A DNA stretch of 11,277 nucleotides from Candidatus Bathyarchaeota archaeon (lineage in GTDB: Archaea; Thermoproteota; Bathyarchaeia; EX4484-135). The notes below the pieces were generated by a model. It was not told where the DNA came from and did not search any database. It saw only the letters and a list, made by a program, of their open reading frames with translations. The stretch lies in contig DQYM01000067.1 of NCBI GenBank assembly GCA_011040545.1, positions 1 through 11,277 of the forward strand, given 5' to 3'. Below are positions 1-5,203 of the stretch, in pieces. The translations under genes were made by a program, and so were the position numbers. Within the stretch, counting starts at the first letter, position 1. The number at the start of each line of letters is the position of its first letter.

Positions 1-81
1 GCTCATACGCCCATTTTCCTGGAGTAAAGCCACGATTGCCTTCCGCCTCTCAGATGCCAGGAGGCTCCGCACCATCCCCAT
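1..81 (-). CDS. N-terminus of a probable winged-helix transcriptional regulator (truncated by window edge)
   Basis: An open minus-strand frame of 27 codons starts at ATG 81-79 and runs off the left edge without a stop. The translation (MGMVRSLLASERRK, then AIVALLQENGRMS) resembles the first helix of archaeal ArsR/Lrp-like winged-helix DNA-binding domains, where an 'RR.AILELLRENGR.S' pattern leads into the recognition helix. A TATA-like TTATTAA at 99-105 would place transcription start near 76-80, so the mRNA is probably leaderless from ATG 81 or ATG 75. An in-frame ATG at 99-97 lies inside the TATA box and is less likely. With only 27 residues visible, the family assignment is tentative and the regulated genes are unknown. 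Confidence 0.45.
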   Translation of the reverse strand, partial: MGMVRSLLASERRKAIVALLQENGRMS

Positions 82-98
82 GGGCCTGGGCGCCACCA

Positions 99-105
99 TT
101 AATAA
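99..105 (-). promoter_or_regulatory. TATA-like box for the left-edge regulator gene
   Basis: TTATTAA on the minus strand lies about 24-26 bp upstream of the two candidate ATG codons at 81 and 75. This is the spacing expected for an archaeal promoter with a leaderless transcript. The element is nearly palindromic, so direction is inferred from the gene. Confidence 0.4.
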
Positions 106-149
106 GTACTGCCATTTAGATGCAGTGGCCTGAGGAAGCTCAAGCTCAT

Positions 150-184
150 GGCCTGCGGGGCCAACGCCCAATCCCCTACAGGCC
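150..184. other. Stem-loop between tRNA-Leu and the regulator gene
   Basis: GGCCTG (150-155) pairs with CAGGCC (179-184), and GGGG (157-160) pairs with CCCC (173-176) inside it, leaving a 12-nt loop. It lies in the otherwise gene-free stretch between the regulator promoter (about 105) and the tRNA 3' end (231). No T-tract follows the stem on either strand, so it does not look like a classical intrinsic terminator. It could shape the tRNA-Leu 3' trailer or be incidental in GC-rich DNA. Confidence 0.3.
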
Positions 185-280
185 ACCCAGAAATCCAGCC
201 ATCACGAGGAAAGGGAGCCATTAGCCTTTTTGGTGCGGGGGGTGGGATTTGAACCCACGAACCCCCTACGGGGACGGGGT

Positions 281-308
281 TTCTTAGCGCCCAGGCATCC
301 TGAGCGGT
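281..308 (-). other. tRNA-Leu intron at canonical position 37/38 (28 nt)
   Basis: The insert lies directly after the nucleotide 3' of anticodon TAA. CTTA of the anticodon loop pairs with TAAG near the intron 3' end to form the 4-bp central helix. AG|A and AA|A form the two 3-nt bulges, and CGCTCAGG/CCTGGGCG forms the intron stem, with one C/C mismatch next to the central helix. Cutting after the second nucleotide of each bulge, the rule of archaeal splicing endonuclease EndA, removes exactly this segment. Confidence 0.85.
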
Positions 309-324
309 CTTAAGCCCCGCGCCT

Positions 325-339
325 CTAGCCCAACCTCGC
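325..339 (-). other. 15-nt D-arm mini-intron in tRNA-Leu, predicted at position 21/22
   Basis: The D loop is 15 nt too long. GGCC in the D loop pairs with GGCT near the end of the insert (one G-U pair) as a 4-bp central helix. The bulges are AA|G and AG|A, and a minimal inner stem (C-G, G-U) closes a 4-nt loop. The predicted cuts remove exactly the 15 nt needed to restore D arm GCCGAGCCAGGCCAAAGGC, with G18-G19 and A21 intact. The outer helix needs one bulged A, so this is a relaxed bulge-helix-bulge motif. Alternative borders restore a less typical D loop. Confidence 0.7.
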
Positions 340-390
340 TTGGCCTGGCTCGGCCACCCCCGCACCAAGCTAGCTCAGCGTGGGACCTAG

Positions 391-397
391 ATTTAAG
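391..397 (-). promoter_or_regulatory. TATA box of tRNA-Leu
   Basis: CTTAAAT on the minus strand is centred 31 bp upstream of the tRNA first base (363). The identical heptamer sits 30 bp upstream of the other tRNA in the window, which supports a functional promoter. It begins 12 bp past the end of the UMP kinase gene. Confidence 0.65.
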
Positions 398-408
398 CCC
401 TCTGCCTG

Positions 409-1092
409 CTAGGGGCCTATTAGGCTACCTACCTCCTCCCCCCTAATGGCCTTAAGTATGTTCTCTGGCCTACGGCCATCTACTACCCTTATGGCTATGC
501 TAGAGCGCTTGGCTAGCCTTATGGCCTGTAGGTCCAGTAGGGCGTAGGTGCCAGCCCTGGCCTCGGCCCCTGAGAGGAGCTGTATGGCCTCATCGTAGCT
601 TAGCCTATCTATCTTCCTAGCACCTGGGTGCTCCCTTGGATCTGCCGTGTATACGCCATCTACATCCGTGGCCTTCACGACCAGCTTAGAGCCCAGGAGC
701 TCTGCTGCTAGGACGGCAACTACATCTGTTGATTGGCCAGGCTGGAGGCCACCGACCACCACTACATCCTGGTGCTCAGCTGCCCTGAGGAGAGAGCGGG
801 AGCTCCTTGGGACCTCAAGTGGGTTCGGGAGGCCAATTGCTATGGCTAAGAGCATGGCATTTAGCCTTGATGCCATTATGCCAAGCTCATCGCATAGGGC
901 CTCAGGCGCCCCTAATGACCTAGCAGCCCTAATCAAGGCCCTAGCAAGCTCCCCACCGCCAGCGACCACGACTAGCTTATGCCCCTCCCCAGCGATCCTC
1001 CTCAGGACATCGGCATGTGCCCTTAGGGTAAGGGGATCTGGCTCAAGTGGGAAGGCAAAGCCACCGAGCTTCACCACAACTGGCCTAGCCAC
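409..1092 (-). CDS. pyrH: Archaeal-type UMP kinase
   Basis: Phosphorylates UMP to UDP with ATP in cytoplasmic pyrimidine nucleotide synthesis. It belongs to the amino-acid-kinase fold. Visible features in order: N-terminal VVVKLGG (5-11), phosphate-binding AGGGELAR (44-51), D68 and SRLN (75-78) in the UMP-binding region, GGLQPGQSTD (114-123), ATDVDGVYTADP (141-152) in the nucleotide-binding half, and RSSIAIRVVDG (196-206) near the end. The length of 227 aa matches archaeal UMP kinases, which are hexameric enzymes related to bacterial PyrH. The start is GTG at 1092-1090, whose first bases overlap the stop of the upstream UbiD-family gene by 8 nt (GTGGCTAG), implying translational coupling. It is the last gene of the 2795-409 operon. 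The stop is TAG. No damage is seen. Confidence 0.9.
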   Translation of the reverse strand: MARPVVVKLGGFAFPLEPDPLTLRAHADVLRRIAGEGHKLVVVAGGGELARALIRAARSLGAPEALCDELGIMASRLNAMLLAIAIGLPNPLEVPRSSRSLLRAAEHQDVVVVGGLQPGQSTDVVAVLAAELLGSKLVVKATDVDGVYTADPREHPGARKIDRLSYDEAIQLLSGAEARAGTYALLDLQAIRLAKRSSIAIRVVDGRRPENILKAIRGEEVGSLIGP

Positions 1093-2437
1093 GGCCCAGC
1101 AGCCTCCTTATCACCGCTTCAGCCCTAGCCGTTAGGGGCACTTTAGCCCTCTCAAAGGCCCTCTTATCCCTGCCCAGCGGGATGGTAGCATCTATGCCTA
1201 CCTTGGTCGTCAGGCCCGTCTCCTGGTCAGCAGATGGGTCAAGTGAGGAGCCCCTAGCGTTAGGCACGATGATTAGGTCCTCGCTGGCCTGGAAGCGGGT
1301 AGCTATGGCCCACTCAACATCAGCTGGGTTGTAGATATCTATGTCTGGATCTACAACTACAACGTGCTTTAAGCTTGGGTGAGCTGAGAAGGCTGCCATT
1401 ATGGCATTCTTAGCATCCCCATCTACGTTCTTCTCTACGGCTATGATGGCGTGGAGCCAGCCACAGCCCCCTACCGATAGGTTGACGGCCACTACCCTTG
1501 GCACTACCTTGGAGACGGCACGCCATATCTCAGCCTCCCTTGGGAAGCCCATGAGGAGCTTGTGCTCAACGCCAGCTGGCAGGATGGCATGGTAGTATGC
1601 ACCCTCACGCCACATGATCCTACGGACCTCTATGACTGGCTGCTGCCTAATGGCATCGTGGGTGCCCGTGATGTCCACCAGAGGCCCCTCTGGTGCTAGC
1701 TCACGTGCCTTTATGAAGCCCTCAATTACGACTTCAGCTTCAGCAGGTGCTCTAGCCCCTGTTTCACTGCACTCAAACAGCTTTAAGCGCCCTCCGAGGA
1801 GCGTGTTAGCCACGTGGAACTCGCTTACGCCAAATGGGACGGGCGTTGTAGAGGCTAGCATCACGGCTGGGTGAACCCCTATGGATATGGCCACGCCTAA
1901 GTCACGACCCTCATCAGCAGCCATCCTCCAAAGCTTGTACAAGTGCCTTGGGACCAACCTTATGACTAGTTTATCTCTCCCGACTACTAGGAGCCTGTGA
2001 ACCGATACGTTTTCAATATTGCCATCTGGGCTCCTAGCTGAGATAACCGCAGAAGTTATGTAAGGACCTGCATCTCCCTCGTAGTGTAGCAAAACTGGGA
2101 GCTTACCGAGATCTGGTTTTTCCATTACATGCTCTTCGGCTGCTAACCCTGAAGAAGAAACCTTGGGCTCCGAGGGCCTCTCAGATGCTTCTATTAACTT
2201 CCTGTAGGCTTCCTCAACGTGCTCAGCACCGAGAGCCCTCATCAAACGAGGCCTATTGCAAATGTTGGAAACAACCTTGAAGCTAGGATGGCCTTCAACT
2301 CTCTTAAACACCAGCAGGGGGCCACCGTCAAGTGCCTTTATCACGCTGGCTATTTCGTAGCGAGTTGAGAGCAATTCCCCGATTTCTAGTACCTCTCCTC
2401 TCCTCGCACAATCCTCCAAGAAAGCCCTAAGGCTCAC
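1085..2437 (-). CDS. UbiD-family prenylated-FMN decarboxylase, probably anhydromevalonate phosphate decarboxylase
   Basis: A full-length (450 aa) UbiD-family protein. Such enzymes use prenylated FMN to decarboxylate unsaturated acids. Visible conserved blocks are NVSVHRLL (143-150), the GVHPAVMLAS segment (187-196), APAEAEVVIEG (230-240), PEGPLVDITGTHD (249-261) and the C-terminal VVDPDIDIYNPADVEWAIATR (361-381). Archaea without a classical mevalonate route use a UbiD homologue to decarboxylate trans-anhydromevalonate 5-phosphate to isopentenyl phosphate, and the 'EGPxVDITGT' block and size fit that group. This is inferred, because other UbiD substrates cannot be excluded and no prenyltransferase UbiX is in view. 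The start is GTG 2437, preceded by GGAGGGG and overlapping the upstream gene by 11 nt. The first ~170 codons use GAA, AGA, GGA and TTG, while the last ~200 almost never do, so the gene is compositionally mosaic. Confidence 0.85.
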   Translation of the reverse strand: MSLRAFLEDCARRGEVLEIGELLSTRYEIASVIKALDGGPLLVFKRVEGHPSFKVVSNICNRPRLMRALGAEHVEEAYRKLIEASERPSEPKVSSSGLAAEEHVMEKPDLGKLPVLLHYEGDAGPYITSAVISARSPDGNIENVSVHRLLVVGRDKLVIRLVPRHLYKLWRMAADEGRDLGVAISIGVHPAVMLASTTPVPFGVSEFHVANTLLGGRLKLFECSETGARAPAEAEVVIEGFIKARELAPEGPLVDITGTHDAIRQQPVIEVRRIMWREGAYYHAILPAGVEHKLLMGFPREAEIWRAVSKVVPRVVAVNLSVGGCGWLHAIIAVEKNVDGDAKNAIMAAFSAHPSLKHVVVVDPDIDIYNPADVEWAIATRFQASEDLIIVPNARGSSLDPSADQETGLTTKVGIDATIPLGRDKRAFERAKVPLTARAEAVIRRLLGRG

Positions 2438-2795
2438 GTTCCCCTCCCTCCATAACCTCCTTTAATAATGCCATGGCCCTTGCAGCCACTTCTGCCTCTG
2501 GGCCTTCTGCCCTGAGCGAAACGAGGGCTACTTTCCCGCTCATCAATGCTAACCGCTCGGCAAGCGCTCTAGCTAAAGTAGAGTACCTCTGGCCTAAAAC
2601 GCAAGCAGAAGAAGGAATGCGTTCTCCGACCTGAGGGCCAGTAATTGGCATGCCTATGGCCAGAGTGCCAAGTGCTAACTCGCCTTCGCTTAAGAAAAGC
2701 ACACAAGCATTTGGCAATTCTAGTAGGAGCGCCCTGCAGCGTTTGTCATCAAAGCTCAATTCAGTCTTAACCAGCCTAGCCCCATTCAACTCCAA
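2427..2795 (-). CDS. Proteasome-assembly-chaperone (PAC3/PAC4)-like small protein, tentative
   Basis: A 122-aa soluble protein without a confident family assignment. The order of elements is an N-terminal strand pair (ALLLELPNACVLFLSEGELALGTLAIGMPI, about 22-51, split by a turn at 35-39), a short strand with SSACVLGQ (62-69), a long helix STLARALAERLALMSG (72-87), a strand KVALVSLRA (88-96), and a C-terminal helix EAEVAARAMALLKEVM (100-115). This strand/helix order and the 'GxLAIGMP...SSACVLG' pattern recall the small PAC3/PAC4 chaperones that help assemble proteasome alpha rings. The match is by eye only. The start is TTG 2795 with GGAG about 9 nt upstream; the next gene starts inside its last codons. 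It is first in the operon with the UbiD-family enzyme and UMP kinase. Codon use is AT-richer than most of the window. Confidence 0.55.
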   Translation of the reverse strand: MELNGARLVKTELSFDDKRCRALLLELPNACVLFLSEGELALGTLAIGMPITGPQVGERIPSSACVLGQRYSTLARALAERLALMSGKVALVSLRAEGPEAEVAARAMALLKEVMEGGEREP

Positions 2796-2830
2796 GCTCG
2801 CACGCTCCAGCTACCTCAAGTTACGAGCAC

Positions 2831-2861
2831 TTAAGGCTGATGCGCTAAATTAAGGCTGATG
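2831..2861. repeat. Pair of 12-bp direct repeats (TTAAGGCTGATG) in an operon promoter
   Basis: TTAAGGCTGATG occurs at 2831-2842 and again at 2850-2861, offset by 19 bp, close to two helical turns. A degenerate third unit (GGCTGAATTAAATTC, 2866-2880) follows. The copies flank the TATA-like box of the downstream minus-strand operon. Spacing on one face of the helix suggests a repressor or activator site, though TATA duplication is an alternative. Confidence 0.4.
2846..2854 (-). promoter_or_regulatory. TATA-like box for the 2795-409 operon
   Basis: CTTAATTTA on the minus strand would place a transcript start near 2820, about 25-30 nt before TTG 2795. It lies between two copies of a 12-bp direct repeat, so access to the TATA-binding protein could be controlled there. 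Confidence 0.45.
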
Positions 2862-2921
2862 GATGGGCTGAATTAAATTCCTAGGGTGCTACCGTTGAGG
2901 TTGAACAGCTGACAAATACCG

Positions 2922-3596
2922 CTAAATATGAAGAGCTGAGGCTAAGTAAATAATGAAGCCTGTGAAGTTAAACCAGAAATGAATTGCTATTGGATGAAGG
3001 AGAGAGCCTTCCATTGCCCTGAAGTAACCAGCTATCAAGCTCAATACTAGAGCACCAAGCAAAATGAGCAATAAAGCCATAAAACCTGATGAGCTAAAGG
3101 GAATAGCATGAACGGCTGAGAAGAGCAAAGCTGGCACGGCTATTGAGAGCCTTTCGTGGCCTTTGAGAAGTAAATAGCCCTGGAGGAGGCCTCTAAAGAA
3201 TACTTCCTCGCAGATGGGACCTACTAACAATGAGAGGGCGACCAGTACAAATAGGTTCTCAGTAAGATCGGCTGGCGCTTGAGTACGACCAAGCTCAGGC
3301 CATAAGAGCGCTGGGAGTGCTAATACGGAAGAAGCGGCCAAAGATATTATTGAGGCCTTAAGCAATCCGAGGCGCTTTATCTTAAAGCCGAACTCGCTCC
3401 AACTGCGATTTAGTAATTTCATGATGGCTAGGGAAGCCGTAAGGAAGGTCAGCTGGGTCGCAAGGCCTGAAACCCACATTGACATGGAGGTAAAAGCCAT
3501 GATTAGCCACGCCAATGCCCCTCCCGCCACGAACACGAGTAGGAATAACCCCAAGGCCACTAGCAGGTCTTTTAAGGGGCCCATTAGCCACTCCAC
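2922..3596 (-). CDS. CPBP-family (Abi/Rce1-like) intramembrane metalloprotease
   Basis: A 224-aa polytopic membrane protein with hydrophobic segments at roughly 10-35, 42-62, 80-100, 114-129, 151-165, 172-192 and 204-222. The CPBP signature is complete: CEEVFFRG with E130, E131 and R135; FSAVH with H163; and HFWFN with H206 and N210. These residues form the metal/catalytic site in Rce1-type CAAX proteases and bacteriocin-immunity relatives. Archaeal members mostly have no known substrate. The start is GTG 3596, with TATA box TTATAAG at 3621-3627 about 27 bp upstream, so the mRNA is probably leaderless. ATG at 3584 is an alternative start. Codon use includes GAA and AGA and GC is lower than in the window's other genes. 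The upstream neighbour is a tRNA only about 40 bp away. Confidence 0.85.
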   Translation of the reverse strand: MEWLMGPLKDLLVALGLFLLVFVAGGALAWLIMAFTSMSMWVSGLATQLTFLTASLAIMKLLNRSWSEFGFKIKRLGLLKASIISLAASSVLALPALLWPELGRTQAPADLTENLFVLVALSLLVGPICEEVFFRGLLQGYLLLKGHERLSIAVPALLFSAVHAIPFSSSGFMALLLILLGALVLSLIAGYFRAMEGSLLHPIAIHFWFNFTGFIIYLASALHI

Positions 3597-3620
3597 GGCT
3601 CATTAAGCTATCCCATCACA

Positions 3621-3627
3621 TTATAAG
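3621..3627 (-). promoter_or_regulatory. TATA box of the CPBP protease gene
   Basis: CTTATAA on the minus strand (TTATAAG read on the plus strand) is centred 28 bp before GTG 3596, fitting a leaderless transcript. It lies only 13 bp past the encoded CCA of the upstream tRNA. Confidence 0.6.
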
Positions 3628-3639
3628 ATTTCCCAGGCG

Positions 3640-3716
<77 letters not shown>

Positions 3717-3742
3717 CTATTACGGCTGGCTGGGGCAGTGGG

Positions 3743-3749
3743 ATTTAAG
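3743..3749 (-). promoter_or_regulatory. TATA box of the CAU tRNA
   Basis: CTTAAAT on the minus strand is centred 30 bp upstream of tRNA base 1 (3716). The same heptamer and spacing occur at tRNA-Leu. Confidence 0.65.
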
Positions 3750-3765
3750 GCTTTCGTGATGGCAG

Positions 3766-3773
3766 CTTTATTA
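3766..3773 (+). promoter_or_regulatory. TATA box of the C/D box sRNA
   Basis: CTTTATTA on the plus strand predicts transcription starting near 3795, three bases before box C of the sRNA at 3798. This suggests an independent sRNA promoter, divergent from the tRNA promoter next to it. Confidence 0.55.
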
Positions 3774-3794
3774 GGTCCTAGGCCCCCGTTACAC

Positions 3795-3849
3795 CTGGTG
3801 ATGAGTTCAGCCTTGGCTGAGCAGTGATGAGGGATCAACCGCCTGATGG
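3795..3849 (+). ncRNA. C/D box sRNA, dual 2'-O-methylation guide predicted to target 16S rRNA
   Basis: All four boxes are perfect and ideally spaced: box C GTGATGA (3798-3804), a 12-nt guide GTTCAGCCTTGG (3805-3816), D' CTGA (3817-3820), a 3-nt spacer, C' GTGATGA (3824-3830), a 12-nt guide GGGATCAACCGC (3831-3842), and D CTGA (3843-3846). This is the layout of archaeal sRNAs bound by L7Ae, Nop5 and fibrillarin. The D' guide complements 10 contiguous bases of the conserved archaeal 16S segment GCAAGGCUGAA (900 region). The D guide complements CGGUUGAUCC at the 16S 5' end. In both, the box-adjacent base is unpaired. By the fifth-base rule, predicted methylation falls on G902 and U13 (E. coli numbering, recalled from memory). 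The boxes are seen; RNA ends and targets are inferred. Confidence 0.9.
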
Positions 3850-3865
3850 GCCAGTTGGCCCACCT

Positions 3866-3873
3866 CTTTTATT
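3866..3873 (+). promoter_or_regulatory. TATA-like box of the small membrane protein gene
   Basis: CTTTTATT on the plus strand would start transcription near 3895, giving a leader of about 9 nt before GTG 3904. It lies about 20 bp past box D of the sRNA, so the protein gene need not depend on sRNA read-through. Confidence 0.45.
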
Positions 3874-3903
3874 GCTATGTAGCCCTCCCTAGCTGGTGGG
3901 AGC

Positions 3904-4185
3904 GTGCCAGTAAGCTGGGGTGAGGCCTTCTCAGCTGCAGGTAGCATAGCTGCTTATGCATTCATCTGGTACCTAGTTGGCTCCCTGGTCATGGACCTAG
4001 GCAAGGCCATCTCAAGGGGCCTCATACCGCTGCCCATAGACCCGATATGGCTTAGCGTGCTCGGCGCGGTAGTATCAAGCCTTGGCTTCTTCATAATCGT
4101 GCTAGGCATAATGGCTGCCGTCATAAAGGTCCTTGCGGAGATAATTGGCCGTGAGGTAGTTGAGCGCCTAAGGGGGCGCTACTAG
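3904..4185 (+). CDS. Small two-helix membrane protein, function unknown
   Basis: A 93-aa protein that I do not recognise. Two hydrophobic stretches are visible: residues about 8-30 (SAAGSIAAYAFIWYLVGSLV region) and about 48-80 (the second is long, with VLGAVVSSLGFFIIVLGI). A short polar link with proline-rich IPLPIDP (41-47) joins them. The C-terminus is charged (GREVVERLRGRY) and probably cytoplasmic. There are no cysteines, enzyme motifs or signal-peptide cleavage site. The start is GTG 3904 after GGTGGG. The stop is TAG, and codons match the window's dominant style, favouring a real gene. It converges on the CxxCxxCC protein gene, with 20 bp between their ends, and lies 55 bp after the sRNA. 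Confidence 0.7.
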   Translation: MPVSWGEAFSAAGSIAAYAFIWYLVGSLVMDLGKAISRGLIPLPIDPIWLSVLGAVVSSLGFFIIVLGIMAAVIKVLAEIIGREVVERLRGRY

Positions 4186-4205
4186 GGCTAGGAAGCTGGC
4201 ATAGC

Positions 4206-4751
4206 CTAGATAAGGGGCCTGCTCACACGCCTAGCTGCTAGGTATAGCCTTAGGCTATCTGGTAGCTTAGCTGTTGAGTGCTCCTGCTCTACCCTTATGC
4301 CTAAGGCTAGCTCTATGAACTCCCTCAGCACCGTCCTCACGAAGGTAGGCGTTGGCGTGCCCCACTTTATGCCCTGGCAGTATGGGTCCACGTAGACGTA
4401 GAGCGGGATATCAGCATACTCTATGTACGCTTCTGCAGGCCTGCCGTACTTAGGCCAGCTTAGCACCTTGAATGGCCATAGCTTACATGCCTTTGGCTTA
4501 GCATCCTGGAGGCCACAGAGCCACTTATCGCCTACCTTGGTTAGGAATATGCAGGACCCATCTGGCCTACGCCTTAGGTAGAACTTGCCGTGCCCAACCT
4601 CAGCTACGCTTGGCCCGTAGCGCTCAACTAGCCTAACCCACTCCTCTGGCTTTAGGACCACTCGGTAATCACGGCAGCACCTACCGCACATATTGCAGGA
4701 CCACGATGCCACGTAGCGCCATGGCACGGGCCTCGGCATGCCATCTACCAT
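4206..4751 (-). CDS. YkgJ-family CxxCxxCC metal-binding protein
   Basis: A 181-aa protein of the putative zinc- or iron-chelating CxxCxxCC family (YkgJ/UPF0153). The hallmark CxxCxxCC is at C19, C22, C25 and C26. The further family cysteines C67 (GSCIFL), C79 (WLCGLQDAKP) and C89 before KLWPF follow the usual 'CxFL...C.iy..RP..C..yPF' pattern, here with DAKPKAC in place of the RP-type turn. Members are thought to bind a metal or Fe-S cluster, but the biochemical role is mostly unassigned. The C-terminal ~80 residues contain YIEYADIPLYVYVDPYC and a helical tail. The start is ATG 4751; there is no clear ribosome-binding site. It lies 30 bp after the cysteine-rich gene on the same strand and may be co-transcribed with it. 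Confidence 0.85.
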   Translation of the reverse strand: MVDGMPRPVPWRYVASWSCNMCGRCCRDYRVVLKPEEWVRLVERYGPSVAEVGHGKFYLRRRPDGSCIFLTKVGDKWLCGLQDAKPKACKLWPFKVLSWPKYGRPAEAYIEYADIPLYVYVDPYCQGIKWGTPTPTFVRTVLREFIELALGIRVEQEHSTAKLPDSLRLYLAARRVSRPLI

Positions 4752-4781
4752 TAGATTAGTGCCATGCTATTAGCGTTTCCC

Positions 4782-5132
4782 CTAGGCTACGTAAGTTGCC
4801 CTCCGCTCCCTCTCCTCCCTTGCCTCTTCACGCCTTGGCCTCCTAGCAGATTGGCCACAGAGCCTACAGCTCTCGGCACATAGCTCCAAGAACTTCTCCT
4901 CATCCGTTAGGACGGCCTCAGCAGCCTTCTCGCAGAGGCTAGCTGGCTCAATGCAGCCTGCCTCCCTGCAGAGCTTTGATATGAAGAGGCAAGCCCTGTG
5001 GACGTCCTCAGGCTCAAGGACCGCTAGGTTAGAGCGTATTAAGTAGCAGAGCTCCCTAGCTAAAGCACATGTCCTCAAGAAATCAAATCGCTCCATGACC
5101 CTCTTCCTGGCCTTCTGCCTGGAGAGCTCCAA
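4782..5132 (-). CDS. Cysteine-rich helical protein, DUF326/Csp-like (tentative)
   Basis: A 116-aa, all-helical-looking protein with nine cysteines: C22, C29, C48, C55, C60, C67, C85, C89 and C92. Repeated 7-residue spacing (22/29, 48/55, 60/67) would point the thiols to one face of each helix. The final CAESCRLC resembles the CxxxCxxC ends of DUF326 and copper-storage four-helix bundles, whose cysteine-lined cores bind Cu(I). The histidines typical of Csp are sparse, so metal and function are guesses. The tail (98-113) is a highly charged R/E segment. The start is TTG 5132 under a TATA box at 5169-5176. ATG 5096 (residue 13) is an alternative start. It is followed 30 bp later by the CxxCxxCC protein, suggesting a thiol or metal-handling pair. 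Confidence 0.65.
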   Translation of the reverse strand: MELSRQKARKRVMERFDFLRTCALARELCYLIRSNLAVLEPEDVHRACLFISKLCREAGCIEPASLCEKAAEAVLTDEEKFLELCAESCRLCGQSARRPRREEAREERERRATYVA

Positions 5133-5168
5133 CCTTACACCGCCTGCACTACTCCTACGTCCTACTGC

Positions 5169-5176
5169 TAAATAAG
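5169..5176 (-). promoter_or_regulatory. TATA box of the cysteine-rich gene pair
   Basis: CTTATTTA on the minus strand in the 71-bp gap below the methyltransferase gene places transcription start near 5146, about 14 nt before TTG 5132. It separates the cysteine-rich pair from the upstream operon. Confidence 0.55.
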
Positions 5177-5203
5177 CGCTTTGATATTGGGCAGTTAGAG
5201 GCC

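Larger units (their letters stand above)
231..363 (-). tRNA. tRNA-Leu(TAA) with two predicted introns and encoded CCA
   Basis: A type II tRNA on the minus strand. The acceptor stem GCGGGGG (363-357) pairs with CCCCCGC (235-241), followed by discriminator A at 234 and a genome-encoded CCA at 231-233. The T arm is GTGGG/CCCAC with loop TTCAAAT. The long variable arm has a CCCC/GGGG stem. The anticodon stem CGGGG/CCCCG encloses loop CTTAAGA with anticodon TAA at 310-312. The primary sequence is 130 nt, too long for a tRNA. Removing a 28-nt insert at position 37/38 (281-308) and a 15-nt insert in the D arm (325-339) leaves a normal 87-nt tRNA-Leu whose D arm reads GCCGAGCCAGGCCAAAGGC. Both inserts can fold into bulge-helix-bulge motifs whose predicted cuts coincide with these borders. 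Its TATA box is at 391-397, just past the UMP kinase stop. Confidence 0.9.

Noticed and set aside
99..368. 89-codon minus-strand frame across the tRNA-Leu region
   Set aside because: It is read through the tRNA gene and its stem-loop flank. Its sequence includes the tRNA arms and it has no protein-like features.
3382..3603. Alternative ATG-initiated minus frame at the CPBP gene start
   Set aside because: It is out of frame with the membrane protease, whose complete catalytic motifs show the true frame.
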